Origin: Halorhabdus sp. BNX81 | GTDB lineage: Archaea; Halobacteriota; Halobacteria; Halobacteriales; Haloarculaceae | DNA length: 64,000 nt | Assembly: GCF_029229925.1 (NCBI RefSeq) | Contig: NZ_CP107254.1 | Span: 1,736,001 to 1,800,000 of the forward strand | Direction: 5' to 3' | Part shown: positions 26,419 through 35,323 of the stretch, piece by piece | Position numbering within the stretch: the first letter of the stretch is position 1 | Layout of the letters: each line of letters opens with the position of its first letter | Program-made: the position numbers and the translations under genes | Notes under the pieces: model-generated | The model's database searches: none | What the model was told of the DNA's origin: nothing | Seen by the model: only the letters and a program-made list of their open reading frames with translations

Positions 26419-29400
26419 TTAGTATCCAGTGGGAACCGCTCGGGCAATGGCCGCATCACCGGCGACAACGGGTGCGACCGCTTCGGTCGTGTTAGTGCCA
26501 GTTTCGTTCGTCGAACCGTCGGCCGGATCACTCGTCTCGGAGCCGTCTGTCGCGTTCCCGTCCGTCTCGTTTGTCGAATCGCCCTCCGACGTGTTGAGAT
26601 CCTGTTCGAACAGGACTGACTCGGTCAGGTCGACCTCGACGGCCGACTCGTCGGTACCGACGACCTGCTCTTCGGAGACGTCCGCCGTGTCGGTGTAGGC
26701 GGTATACCGTATACTCTCGTTCGTCGACTCCTGTGTCGGCGGGGTCTGGAACTCGTAGGAGCTATTCGCACGGACGCTGACGTTCGTATAGCCGTCCTCG
26801 GTGCTCACCGCGTCGTAGTCCGTCGTCGAGTACGGCAGCGTCATGGTGAACTCGCCATCCCCGCCGGTCTCAGCGTGCTGGCGGTAGGTGAACGTCTGGT
26901 TCGCGTTGGGCATCTCCATCTCGACCGAGGCCGTGACGTTCGTGTTTGCTGGCCCAGTCCCCTCGACGGTCGCACCCGGGACACGCTCGAAGGTCTTTGT
27001 CCAGGCGCTATAGGATTCCGAGAGCGCCCCACTCAACAGGGTTCGAGTGCCGACACCTGTCTGGTACTGTACCTGCTGACTCTGGGCGTTCCGTTGGGCG
27101 AGCAAGAGTAACCCTGGCTGGCTCGCCATGATCGGGTTCTGACTCGAATCGCTCACCTGCACCAGCCGGTAGTGCTCCAGGGCGGAGACTGGCTCACTCG
27201 GGATCTTCCCGAGGCCGCCGATCTGGGCCGTCCCGTCCTCAGCGACGTAGGCTTCGGCTGCGCTTCGGTTGTTGAACCATCGCAGTGCCTGAGCGGTTCC
27301 GTTCTGGTCTGTCGCGGGAACATTCCAGGTTCCCGCCGTGCCGTCCTGGAACTCGACCTGCGTTTGTTCCCAGTCGACGACCGGAATCCGGCCTTGTGTG
27401 TTGGCGCCTGGGACATCGGTGGTCGAGGCGGCGCTACCGTGATACCGGTAGAGTCTGACGACCATGGACTCGTAGTAGGCCTGTTTCTGGACCGTATAGT
27501 ACTGTCGCACATATGAAGACCGGTCACCGGCCTGTATCCCCGCATGCACCGGTCGGAAGTAATCCGACGTCGAGACGTTGTCTAGGAAGGCCGACGGCGC
27601 GAAGAACTTCCCCCAGGCATAGTTTGCCCAGGGGGCCCCGTTGGCCGTGACCATCTTCCAGTCGACCATCGCGTATTGGGGCGCTGCATCCGACTCGTTT
27701 TCACTCACGACATCGAGTGCGTCGCCAGCCTGGGATTCGTTCCCTGCAAGGAGGAACGCTGCGGCCTCCTTAGCGTTGCCCTGGAACGGGTTGGCGACCG
27801 GGATGCGTTCGCCTTCCTGAGTGATCCAGTGGCCGTAGTCCCACCATGACATCACGCCGTAAGCTCCGTCCGGATACTCGAAGTCGTCAGTTCGCTCGTA
27901 GGTACCGTAGAAGTCGAGCTCCTCTGCATTGCCGGCCCCACCGTAGTTGCCCTGGGCGGGCGTGTTCTCGCTCATCCAGTCAAGGCTACTTTGCCAGTTG
28001 GCAACGGCACCGGGACCGTTTTGGTCTGAGGTATCCAGCACGGTCGGAGAGGCCACGACCATCGGCAAGACAACGGCGATTACCACGCTCAGTATCGTCA
28101 GGACCTGGTACGTTTCGAGATCGCTACTCTCAGCGGCCGAATGAAGTGTCCGGAACAGCCACGAGACCACCAGCGCGGTCAGCGTCGCGGCCGGGACCGT
28201 GAGGTAGACGCCAAAGCGTGACTGAGTGAACGCCGCAGCGAGCATGAACAGGAACCAGACCGCGACGAACAGCAACTCCGGCTTGAGTTCGTCGCTGAGA
28301 TACTGATGGACGAGGGCAATCCCGACGCCGACACCGGCGATGATCGGGGCTGCTCCGTACCATCTCCAAAGTGTATCGAGACCCCCACTTATCGGCGCGA
28401 CCTCAGCGACAGTACCGGCCGATTCCGTGTGTGGGTTGAAGGCGAACCCGACGAACCGGAGCAGCTGATCGAAGAAGTACCAGAACAGATCCGGCAAAAC
28501 GAGTGCGAACAGTAGAACACTCACACCAAGCCCACCGAAAATCGTCGTCGGGTACAGCCAGGCGTTGAGATCACGACGATCCCACTCCCGCGCTAGCCAG
28601 GTCAATCCGATCGACCACGCGACACCCGCAAAGGCGAGCCCTGGCTGGGCGAGAGAGAGTTGAACCATATTGAGATCGAACGAATGAATCGAGAGCAGCG
28701 AGAGTACACCAGCTACCAAAAAGATGGTCGCAGTGGATATCCCGACGTGTTCGGGACTTTCGCCCCGGAGATAGACGATCGGGAGCTGAATCGTAACGTA
28801 GACGCCCAGGATTCCGAGAAGAAGGATCGCCGGCGGCCAGGTCCAGAGATATAACGCCAGCCCGACGCCACCCACCGCGGCCCAGCCCAGTGGCCGGCGA
28901 AGCGTTTCCCAGTCCCGCTCGACGAACAGTTCGTACACCGGCTTTTCTTCCTGTGCAACACGAACGGCAATCACAATGCCGAGCACGGCAATCGCCTGGA
29001 AAAAGGCTTCAGCGACCTGGTGGTCAGCAGCCCCCACGAGGCTCCGCTGAAGGAGGACGCCCGATGACAGCGCAAGCACGATTGCGGCGATGATACCGGC
29101 CATCCGGCCGCCCATCCGCTTGCCAAGATAGTACGTCGGCACGATAATCGCCGTGCCGAAGACGACCGGTGAGAACAGCGTGACGAGCCGAACCAGCTCG
29201 TCGCTTGGATTCCCGAGGCCGATGACGAGTGCTGCCGTTGCAATCAGTTGATCGAAGATCGTCCCGTACTGGCCGACAAAGGTCCCGGAAGGGAACTCCG
29301 TCCAGGGATCGAACGGCATCGTCGAGGGCCAATTCGAGACGGTATAGGAGATCTGGCGCAGATGATACCAGGGGTCGTTTCCGCTAAAGAGAATCTTGCC

Positions 29401-29553
29401 GTCGGAGACGAATCGACCCCACGTTCTGCCCCGCACCCAGAACATGAAGCCGAACAGGCCGGCGATGACCAGCCAATGACCCCACCGAAAGAGCCATTCG
29501 ACGGCACGACCGGCTGGCGAATCCTCCGTGACATAGTCGTCTAATCCACTCAT
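26419..29553 (-). CDS. aglB: Dolichyl-phosphooligosaccharide-protein glycotransferase AglB
   Basis: Oligosaccharyltransferase moving lipid-linked glycan onto Asn in N-X-S/T sequons of S-layer and other surface proteins (1044 aa). The N-terminal half has about 13 membrane helices. It carries the acidic catalytic motifs FSGNDPWYHLRQ and GAADHQVAE. The hallmark SWWDYGHWI is near residue 570, opening the extracytoplasmic domain. The C-terminal 60 residues are low-complexity Ser/Thr/Glu ending in a hydrophobic segment. The ATG at 29553 (MSGLDDY) fits homologues; 18 upstream residues are excluded. Confidence 0.95.
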   Translation of the reverse strand: MSGLDDYVTEDSPAGRAVEWLFRWGHWLVIAGLFGFMFWVRGRTWGRFVSDGKILFSGNDPWYHLRQISYTVSNWPSTMPFDPWTEFPSGTFVGQYGTIFDQLIATAALVIGLGNPSDELVRLVTLFSPVVFGTAIIVPTYYLGKRMGGRMAGIIAAIVLALSSGVLLQRSLVGAADHQVAEAFFQAIAVLGIVIAVRVAQEEKPVYELFVERDWETLRRPLGWAAVGGVGLALYLWTWPPAILLLGILGVYVTIQLPIVYLRGESPEHVGISTATIFLVAGVLSLLSIHSFDLNMVQLSLAQPGLAFAGVAWSIGLTWLAREWDRRDLNAWLYPTTIFGGLGVSVLLFALVLPDLFWYFFDQLLRFVGFAFNPHTESAGTVAEVAPISGGLDTLWRWYGAAPIIAGVGVGIALVHQYLSDELKPELLFVAVWFLFMLAAAFTQSRFGVYLTVPAATLTALVVSWLFRTLHSAAESSDLETYQVLTILSVVIAVVLPMVVASPTVLDTSDQNGPGAVANWQSSLDWMSENTPAQGNYGGAGNAEELDFYGTYERTDDFEYPDGAYGVMSWWDYGHWITQEGERIPVANPFQGNAKEAAAFLLAGNESQAGDALDVVSENESDAAPQYAMVDWKMVTANGAPWANYAWGKFFAPSAFLDNVSTSDYFRPVHAGIQAGDRSSYVRQYYTVQKQAYYESMVVRLYRYHGSAASTTDVPGANTQGRIPVVDWEQTQVEFQDGTAGTWNVPATDQNGTAQALRWFNNRSAAEAYVAEDGTAQIGGLGKIPSEPVSALEHYRLVQVSDSSQNPIMASQPGLLLLAQRNAQSQQVQYQTGVGTRTLLSGALSESYSAWTKTFERVPGATVEGTGPANTNVTASVEMEMPNANQTFTYRQHAETGGDGEFTMTLPYSTTDYDAVSTEDGYTNVSVRANSSYEFQTPPTQESTNESIRYTAYTDTADVSEEQVVGTDESAVEVDLTESVLFEQDLNTSEGDSTNETDGNATDGSETSDPADGSTNETGTNTTEAVAPVVAGDAAIARAVPTGY

Positions 29554-29604
29554 GGGACGGGAACCCTCCGAGCGCTCATTAGGCAAGGAAACTGCCAACG
29601 CGCG

Positions 29605-29617
29605 CATAAGCCTTATG
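29605..29617 (-). promoter_or_regulatory. Palindrome upstream of aglB
   Basis: A perfect 13-base palindrome (CATAAG-N-CTTATG) lies 52 bp before the aglB ATG. It could be the TATA element, an operator, or both overlapping. No regulator can be named. Confidence 0.4.
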
Positions 29618-29702
29618 AAGTTACTAACGGACTACCGTAGGAAGCCAACCAAGCGATAGCGGGCAATCCAGGCCGTGGATCGCTCAAGTTCGGCGTTTTG
29701 AG

Positions 29703-30524
29703 TTACGGGGCGGCGTCGACGGGCGATTCGGAAAGTCGGACACCACAGGCGTCACACGAGACTGTCTCGACCTCGTACTCCCGACAACAGGAGGTGGCTG
29801 TCTGCGTATCGAGCGATGTCTCGCCGCCACACGCGGGACAGATATCGAGATGCCGTCGCAGCTCGGAGACGACCTGACCACGTTCAGCCGTCGAGAGCGC
29901 CGTCCAGCCGCCATACTGGTTTGCGAGCACCTGGCCGGCCCCGAGATCCGCGAGGAGTGCGGCCCGTGACACCCATCGACCGAAGGGACGACCATCCAGG
30001 GTAAGCGTCACGGACCGGTCAGTCTCCGCTATTCGGATCTCGCCGTCGAGATCGAAAACCGTCCCCGCAGTCGTCTCGCTGTCCGAAAGCTCGTCGATCG
30101 CACTTCGCCAGGCCGTTGTGAAACCGTCCGTGAGATAGCGGTCCTCGTTGTCTGCTGATGCAACCGCGTCGGCCTCGCGAAGATGCGAGTCGACGTCGAG
30201 CGTGCTGAGTGTGCCCACGCCATCGATAACGAACGGTTCCTTCCCGAAGGCCCGGAGCAACCGCGGTGGGAAATACCGTTTCGTGAGCGTTGGTGTTCCT
30301 GGGATCAAGTAGCCACGGAGCCAGATCTGGACGGCCGACCCCGCGATCACGGCGATGAAAGCACCGACGGCGACGGTCGGCGGGTATTCCAGTCCCATCA
30401 GAAGGACGAACGCCGCATTGCCGATCAGGAGGCCGAAAACGCCATTGGTTATCGTACACGGAAGACAGCGGTTCCTGCCGGTGTACTCGGGCCGTCGGAA
30501 GCGATCGATGACTGACCAGTTCAT
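29703..30524 (-). CDS. Membrane protein with C-terminal zinc-ribbon-like domain
   Basis: 273-residue protein, not assigned to a named family. The N-terminus RNRCLPCTITNG has a conserved-looking CxxC next to the first of two membrane helices (about 33-75). A soluble middle region follows. The tail has CPACGG and CDACG, two CxxC pairs suggesting a treble-clef or ribbon zinc site, with CC between them. The start is the ATG at 30524; a longer reading is basic. It sits between SBDS and aglB on the same strand with its own upstream region. Confidence 0.75.
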   Translation of the reverse strand: MNWSVIDRFRRPEYTGRNRCLPCTITNGVFGLLIGNAAFVLLMGLEYPPTVAVGAFIAVIAGSAVQIWLRGYLIPGTPTLTKRYFPPRLLRAFGKEPFVIDGVGTLSTLDVDSHLREADAVASADNEDRYLTDGFTTAWRSAIDELSDSETTAGTVFDLDGEIRIAETDRSVTLTLDGRPFGRWVSRAALLADLGAGQVLANQYGGWTALSTAERGQVVSELRRHLDICPACGGETSLDTQTATSCCREYEVETVSCDACGVRLSESPVDAAP

Positions 30525-30597
30525 CGCGTTGTTGACTCCCTGAAACGCCACGTGAACCGCATCGTTGCCTGGTTGGGACCGCCGCACTGTCCTGAAT

Positions 30598-31323
30598 TCA
30601 GCGGGTTTTGATGTCGTCTTCGTCTTTGATGATCCGCGTCTCGGCCTCGCCGCTGGAAACCTCGTTGGCGAGTCCATAGAAGTCATTCTGGAGGCCAGCG
30701 GGGAAGGTGAGCACGCCGACCCACGACCCGTCGCTTTGCCACTCTTCGCTCTCTAAGTCACCGAACTCCCTGATTTGTGCCTGGCCGCTGCCGGCGTGTT
30801 CGGGTGGCAACTGCACGGCGACGGTTACCTCGTCGAATCGGATCGGGATCACCGGCCTGAGCGCGTCGAGCGCGTCGTCGACCTGATTTTCGACTGGTTC
30901 CATCGGATCGACCTGGAAGCCCGCCTCCTCAAGGGCCGACTCGATCCGGTCGGGCGGGTGGGGGGCGTCGTCCATCTGGGGATTGACGGCGTTGCGGGTG
31001 ATCCGCTGGACGAGTTCACGGTGCTTGCGCTCTTGCATCTCGCGGCGCTGGTCGGCCGTGATCTGGATCTCCCCCTGCTCGATGACCTCGGGAATGATCT
31101 CCAGGGGCTCGGTCGTCCCGAAGACCTCTTCGAGGGCGTTCTCCGGCGGTCGATCACCCCGGGAGGCGTTCTCGAAGACGTCCTCGGCGGCGATGACGTC
31201 CTCGAGGTCACCCTCGAAGTCGTCGCGCTTGATGGATAAGGCCGCGTCGGGATCGACCAGTACCTCGAAGCGCTCGCCGTGGGTTTCCAGACGGGCTGTG
31301 ACAGCCTCGTCAAGGGATATCAT
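30598..31323 (-). CDS. SBDS family ribosome maturation protein
   Basis: Archaeal orthologue of Shwachman-Bodian-Diamond syndrome protein (Sdo1), which in eukaryotes releases anti-association factor eIF6 from new large subunits; aIF6 would be the partner here. The 241 residues show the three SBDS domains: N-terminal FEVLVDPDAALSIKRDD ... DVIAAEDVFENASRGDRP, central helices EIQITADQRREMQERKHRELVQRITRNAVNPQMDDAPHPPDRIE, and a ferredoxin-like C-terminal domain. Single gene with no overlap. Confidence 0.94.
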   Translation of the reverse strand: MISLDEAVTARLETHGERFEVLVDPDAALSIKRDDFEGDLEDVIAAEDVFENASRGDRPPENALEEVFGTTEPLEIIPEVIEQGEIQITADQRREMQERKHRELVQRITRNAVNPQMDDAPHPPDRIESALEEAGFQVDPMEPVENQVDDALDALRPVIPIRFDEVTVAVQLPPEHAGSGQAQIREFGDLESEEWQSDGSWVGVLTFPAGLQNDFYGLANEVSSGEAETRIIKDEDDIKTR

Positions 31324-31395
31324 ATCTTACTCCTATTCGGGCCGAGTAAAAGGTGTTTCCGAACTCGCTGCCGAGGAGACACCGGCCACGCCGAC

Positions 31396-31680
31396 TCACT
31401 GCCAGGTGATATACAACAGCGTCGCGATGGCGAACGCTTCCAGCACCTGGAGGACCATCATGATCTCGACGGCGAACGGCGGTAACCCGGGCGTCGGATT
31501 GAAGTAATACCACAGCGCCAGAAGGTTTTCGGCGAGCAGGAACCCGGCGAAGACGATCGACCCGAGGGTGAACGTGGATCTGATCTCGCGGTACAGCTGG
31601 CCCCACACGGCGATCAACGCGCTCAACAGGATGATGTTTGTCACCGCTGCCAGCCGTGCGATGTCGAGTACGAGCGTCAT
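31396..31680 (-). CDS. Small three-helix membrane protein
   Basis: 94-residue protein almost entirely made of three hydrophobic helices (about 8-28, 37-61 and 70-92). Family not recognised. It begins 52 bp after a winged-helix regulator on the same strand. Haloarchaea often pair small winged-helix regulators with small membrane proteins, so a sensing or co-regulation role is possible but inferred. Confidence 0.75.
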   Translation of the reverse strand: MTLVLDIARLAAVTNIILLSALIAVWGQLYREIRSTFTLGSIVFAGFLLAENLLALWYYFNPTPGLPPFAVEIMMVLQVLEAFAIATLLYITWQ

Positions 31681-31732
31681 CTGTCACCCTCGGCCGGTCG
31701 CCATGCCATGCTTCCGTGTCTCTGTCGTTGAC

Positions 31733-32011
31733 TCATTGTTCCACCTGGGAAATAATATCCTCGATCGTCCCCCAGTGTTGTCGCGCCCGCTCGCTGGGCA
31801 GATAGACCGTCCCGTAGCTCTCGTCGGCGCTCGTGACGATGTCGTTGTCCTCCAAGACGTCGAGGTGATGGCGAATCGTGTTGTACGCCAGATCGAGATC
31901 CTCGGCGAGGCGGTTGGCGTTTCGCGGCCGGTCGTCCAGCGCACTGAGGATACGGACCCTGTTGGGACCGCCGCGCGTCCCCGCGAGCGTCTGCCAGAGG
32001 ACCGCCTCCAT
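31733..32011 (-). CDS. Winged-helix transcriptional regulator (ArsR-like)
   Basis: 92-residue DNA-binding protein. MEAVLWQTLAGTRGGPNRVRILSALDDRPRNANRLAEDLDLAYNTIRHHLDVLEDNDIV is a winged helix-turn-helix with the recognition helix around YNTIRHHLDVL. I choose the start MEAVLW, the usual beginning of these haloarchaeal regulators; a longer in-frame reading adds Trp/Cys-rich sequence. Likely co-transcribed with the small membrane protein downstream. Confidence 0.85.
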   Translation of the reverse strand: MEAVLWQTLAGTRGGPNRVRILSALDDRPRNANRLAEDLDLAYNTIRHHLDVLEDNDIVTSADESYGTVYLPSERARQHWGTIEDIISQVEQ

Positions 32012-32195
32012 ACGCTCGTTCGTTTGATGCCACGATAGAATAATCCACCGGTCGCAAACCCACAGATCGCCCGACATTGCGGCAACCATTGCGGTAACTC
32101 CGAACGGCTCCGCCCGATGGGTCGGTGGTTGCCAGACGCCGCGCTAGCCTCATTACTCGACGTACCCGAACCAGCGAAATAGGGATTTTGGTAAC

Positions 32196-32282
32196 TTAGA
32201 CTCAAATCTCTCGAAAGTAATTCGGAAGCGAGACCACTCCTCGAACGGAATTTCGGGAGATTCTCGACGAAATTGAGTCTAA
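32196..32282. repeat. Long interrupted inverted repeat
   Basis: TTAGACTCAA (32196-32205) and its exact reverse complement (32273-32282) form the outer arms. Next to them, ATCTCTCGAAA (32206-32216) pairs with TTTCGGGAGAT (32251-32261) with one G-T wobble. The right arms are separated by 11 unpaired bases. Together this is a 21-bp cruciform- or hairpin-forming element 46 bp before the DUF4397 lipoprotein start. It could be an operator, or a remnant of a small mobile element. Confidence 0.65.
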
Positions 32283-32293
32283 ATCACGAAAAT

Positions 32294-32303
32294 TGTTAAT
32301 ATA
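32294..32303 (+). promoter_or_regulatory. TATA box of the DUF4397 lipoprotein
   Basis: TGTTAATATA lies 26 bp before the ATG at 32329. Confidence 0.55.
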
Positions 32304-32328
32304 CTGTCAGTCGGAGCGGTTCACGCAC

Positions 32329-34425
32329 ATGACAGATGAAACGCCGACACGGCGACGGCTGCTGTTGAGTATGGGTGCGGCGACGACTATCGGCCTCGCA
32401 GGCTGTAGCGACGGGAACGAGGAGACGACGACGGATGACGAGACGACGATGGACGACCCCGAACCGACCGAGACGGATTCGGAGATGACCGAATCCGATC
32501 CGGGGGAGGGACGACTCCGTGTCGCCCACATGTCGCCGAACGCACCGAACGTCGACGTCTATCTCAACGACGAAGCGGTCCTCGAAGACGTCCCGTTCGG
32601 CGCGGTCAGCCAGTACCTGTCGGTTCCGGCTCAGGAACATTCAGTCACGATTACGCCGGCCGGTTCGCCGGACACGGAAGTGTTCAGCGGTGCGGTGACC
32701 GTCGCGGCAGACACCGCCTACACCGTCGCCGCCACGGGTGAAATCGGCGACGACGCCGACGAACCGTTCGCGCCCCTCGTGCTGGAAGACGATACGTCCG
32801 ATGTCGGCGATGACGAAGCACGCCTCAGAGTCGTGCACACGTCCCCGGACGCCCCAGCAGTCGACGTGACGGCAGCGGACGGCGACGTGGTACTCTTCGA
32901 CGGCGTGCCCTTCGGTGGGTCCGGGTACACGACCGTCGGCGCGGGCGAGTACACCGTCGAGATCCGTGGCGATACGGACGGAAACGACGGCGACGTCGCA
33001 GCGGAATTTGATGTCACGCTCGAAGGCGGCGAAACGTACACCGCGTTCGCAGCGGGCTATCTCACTCCGGACGACGAGCCCGCAATGACGCCCTTTGACC
33101 TCCTCGTGACCACACCCAGTGGCCGCGGTGCCGCCCCGGAACCCGAGCCGGGCGACGGGCAACTTCGCGTCGCACATATGTCGCCGAACGCGCCCAACGT
33201 CGACGTCTACCTCAACGACGAAGTCGCACTCGAGGACGTTCCCTTTGGGGCGGTCAGCCAGTATCTCTCTGTGCCTGCTACAGAGCATACGGTGACGATC
33301 ACGCCCACCGGCTCGCCGGACACCGAAGTCTTCAACGGGTCCGTAACCGTCGCGGCCGACACCGCCTACACCGTCGCCGCGACCGGAGAAATCGGCGACG
33401 ACGCCGACGAGCCGTTCGCACCCCTCGTGCTGGAAGACGATACGTCCGACGTTGCCGACGATCAGGCTCGTCTCACGGTCGTTCACGCGTCCCCGGACGC
33501 ACCCGCCGTCGACGTGACTGCTGGCGGCGGTGACGTCGTGCTGTTCGACGGTGTCCCGTTCGGCGCAGCCGGAACCACGACCGTGGATGCCGGCGACTAC
33601 ACCGTCGAGATCCGCGGCGATACGGACGGAAACGACGGCGACATCGCTGCTGAATTCGACGTCACGCTCGAAGGCGGACAGAGCTACACGGCCTTCGCGG
33701 GGGGCTATCTCACCCCCGACGACGAGCCAGCCGCGACGCCTTTCAACCTTCTCGTCACCACGCCCAGTGGCCGCGGTGCTGCCCCGGAACCCGAGCCAGC
33801 CGAGGGTCGGCTTCGCGTCGCACACATGTCCCCGAACGCGCCGAACGTCGACGTCTACCTCAACGGCGACGTCGCACTTGGGGACGTGCCCTTCGGGGCA
33901 GTCAGCACGTACCTGTCGGTCCCCGCCCAGGAACACGACGTGACGATCACGCCCGCTGGCTCCCCCGATACTGAAGTCTTCTCGGGGGCGGTCACCGTTG
34001 CCGAGGACACTGACTACACCGTCGCTGCGACAGGGGAGATCGGCGAGGATGCGGACGAACCGTTCGCCCCGCTCGTGCTGGAGGACGACAACTCCGACGT
34101 TGCTGACGACGAGGCGCGCCTCAGGGTCGTTCATGCTTCCCCGGATGCGCCCACTGTCAACGTGACAGCCGCTGGCGGCGATGTCGTACTCTTCGACGGC
34201 GTTCCGTTCGGGGGTTCTGGCTACACGACTGTCGGAGCCGGTGACTACACGGTCGAGATCCGTGGCGATACCGATACGAACGACGGCGACGTCGCCGCCG
34301 ACTTCGACGTCAGTCTCGACGGTGGAACGGTGTATACGGCCTTCGCGGCTGGCTACCTCACGCCGGATGACGAGCCAGCCGACACGCCGTTCGACCTGCT
34401 CGTCGCCCAAGACAACAGCATGTAA
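32329..34425 (+). CDS. Secreted lipoprotein with triplicated DUF4397 pairs
   Basis: Surface protein of 698 aa. The N-terminus RRRLLLSMGAATTIGLAGC is a Tat signal ending in a lipobox Cys, followed by a Thr/Glu/Asp-rich linker. The rest is three near-identical units of exactly 216 residues. Each has two DUF4397 halves: RVAHMSPNAPNVDVYLNDE with VPFGAVSQYLSVPA, then RVVHTSPDAPAVDVTAADG with VPFGGSGYTTVGAGEYTVEIRGD. DUF4397 is an all-beta domain of unknown role, found in adhesin-like envelope proteins. The predicted protein has almost no Lys after the signal. Function probably structural or adhesive. Confidence 0.9.
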   Translation: MTDETPTRRRLLLSMGAATTIGLAGCSDGNEETTTDDETTMDDPEPTETDSEMTESDPGEGRLRVAHMSPNAPNVDVYLNDEAVLEDVPFGAVSQYLSVPAQEHSVTITPAGSPDTEVFSGAVTVAADTAYTVAATGEIGDDADEPFAPLVLEDDTSDVGDDEARLRVVHTSPDAPAVDVTAADGDVVLFDGVPFGGSGYTTVGAGEYTVEIRGDTDGNDGDVAAEFDVTLEGGETYTAFAAGYLTPDDEPAMTPFDLLVTTPSGRGAAPEPEPGDGQLRVAHMSPNAPNVDVYLNDEVALEDVPFGAVSQYLSVPATEHTVTITPTGSPDTEVFNGSVTVAADTAYTVAATGEIGDDADEPFAPLVLEDDTSDVADDQARLTVVHASPDAPAVDVTAGGGDVVLFDGVPFGAAGTTTVDAGDYTVEIRGDTDGNDGDIAAEFDVTLEGGQSYTAFAGGYLTPDDEPAATPFNLLVTTPSGRGAAPEPEPAEGRLRVAHMSPNAPNVDVYLNGDVALGDVPFGAVSTYLSVPAQEHDVTITPAGSPDTEVFSGAVTVAEDTDYTVAATGEIGEDADEPFAPLVLEDDNSDVADDEARLRVVHASPDAPTVNVTAAGGDVVLFDGVPFGGSGYTTVGAGDYTVEIRGDTDTNDGDVAADFDVSLDGGTVYTAFAAGYLTPDDEPADTPFDLLVAQDNSM
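32530..34425 (+). repeat. Three tandem in-frame 648-bp repeats
   Basis: The ATGTCGCCGAACGC-type landmarks stand at 32530, 33178 and 33826, each exactly 648 bp apart, giving units of 216 codons. Differences between units are mostly synonymous, indicating recent amplification or gene conversion under purifying selection. Confidence 0.85.
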
Positions 34426-34505
34426 GTCCCGCGGGAACCGTCGCTTCGGCCCACCGCTTCGTGAGTCCGTCGTGATCGCGTGAATTCAACACTTCCCTCG
34501 GTCGA

Positions 34506-35321
34506 TTACTCGTCGACTGAATCGTCGTCAGTGTCTCGCTCGTCTGCCGTCGTGTCCGGATCGTCGTCCGCAGTTGCGTCATCCTCGTCTGTAGCGAGCA
34601 AGCCCAGATCGGTGAGGTACGCCTCCGTCTCGGCGTCGGTGAGTTCGTGGAACTGTGCGTCCTCGACGGGGATCGTCGCGATGCCGACACCCTCCGGGGT
34701 CAGGCCGCCGTCGGCGACCGACGCAAGCGCTTCGAGTGCCAGCCCGACGCCGGCCTCCAGGGTCATGTCCTCGTCGTAGCTGGCTTCGAGGTGCTCCCGG
34801 ATCGCCCCACGGTCGGCACCGATCGCGAGTGCCTTCCACTCGTAAGGCGTGCCCGATGGGTCGGTCTCGTATAGATACGGCTCGCCGTTGCTGACGCCGG
34901 CGATCATCAGCGCGACGCCGAACGGGCGCGCACCGCCGATCTGTGTGTACTGCTGGACGTGATCGGTAACCTGCTTCGTGAGCGTCTCGACGCCGATCGC
35001 CTCGCCGTATCGGAGCCGGTTGAGCTGTGCCTGTCGGCGGGCGAAGTCGATGAGCTGGCGTGCGTCGGCGACGTGGCCCGCGCTGGCGATGCCGATGTGG
35101 TCGTCGGCCTTGTGTATCTTCTCGACGGAATCGCGCTCCATCAGCGGCGAGCGGATGCGCTTGTCCACCACGAGGACGACGCCGTCGGCGGTCCGAACGC
35201 CGATGCTCGCCGTTCCGCGCTTGACGGCTTCCCGGGCGTACTCGACCTGGTAGAGTCTGCCGTCGGGTGAGAAGATGGTGATACCGCGGTCGTAGGCCTG
35301 CTGTTGATTTTGTCCCTGCAT
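34506..35321 (-). CDS. psmA: Proteasome alpha subunit
   Basis: Outer-ring subunit of the archaeal 20S proteasome (271 aa), gating substrate entry. The N-terminal signature YDRGITIFSPDGRLYQVEYAREAVKRGTASIGVRT is complete. The C-terminal 35 residues are an Asp/Thr-rich acidic tail typical of haloarchaeal PsmA, ending DDSVDE. It follows the RNase P gene with a 2-bp gap, so the cluster methyltransferase-rnp2-psmA is probably one transcript. Confidence 0.96.
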   Translation of the reverse strand: MQGQNQQQAYDRGITIFSPDGRLYQVEYAREAVKRGTASIGVRTADGVVLVVDKRIRSPLMERDSVEKIHKADDHIGIASAGHVADARQLIDFARRQAQLNRLRYGEAIGVETLTKQVTDHVQQYTQIGGARPFGVALMIAGVSNGEPYLYETDPSGTPYEWKALAIGADRGAIREHLEASYDEDMTLEAGVGLALEALASVADGGLTPEGVGIATIPVEDAQFHELTDAETEAYLTDLGLLATDEDDATADDDPDTTADERDTDDDSVDE

Positions 35322-35323
35322 CG

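Noticed and set aside
32641-34410. 589-residue open frame opposite the DUF4397 gene
   Set aside because: It is the mirror of a repetitive, codon-biased gene, so its repeats are a by-product. No known domain.
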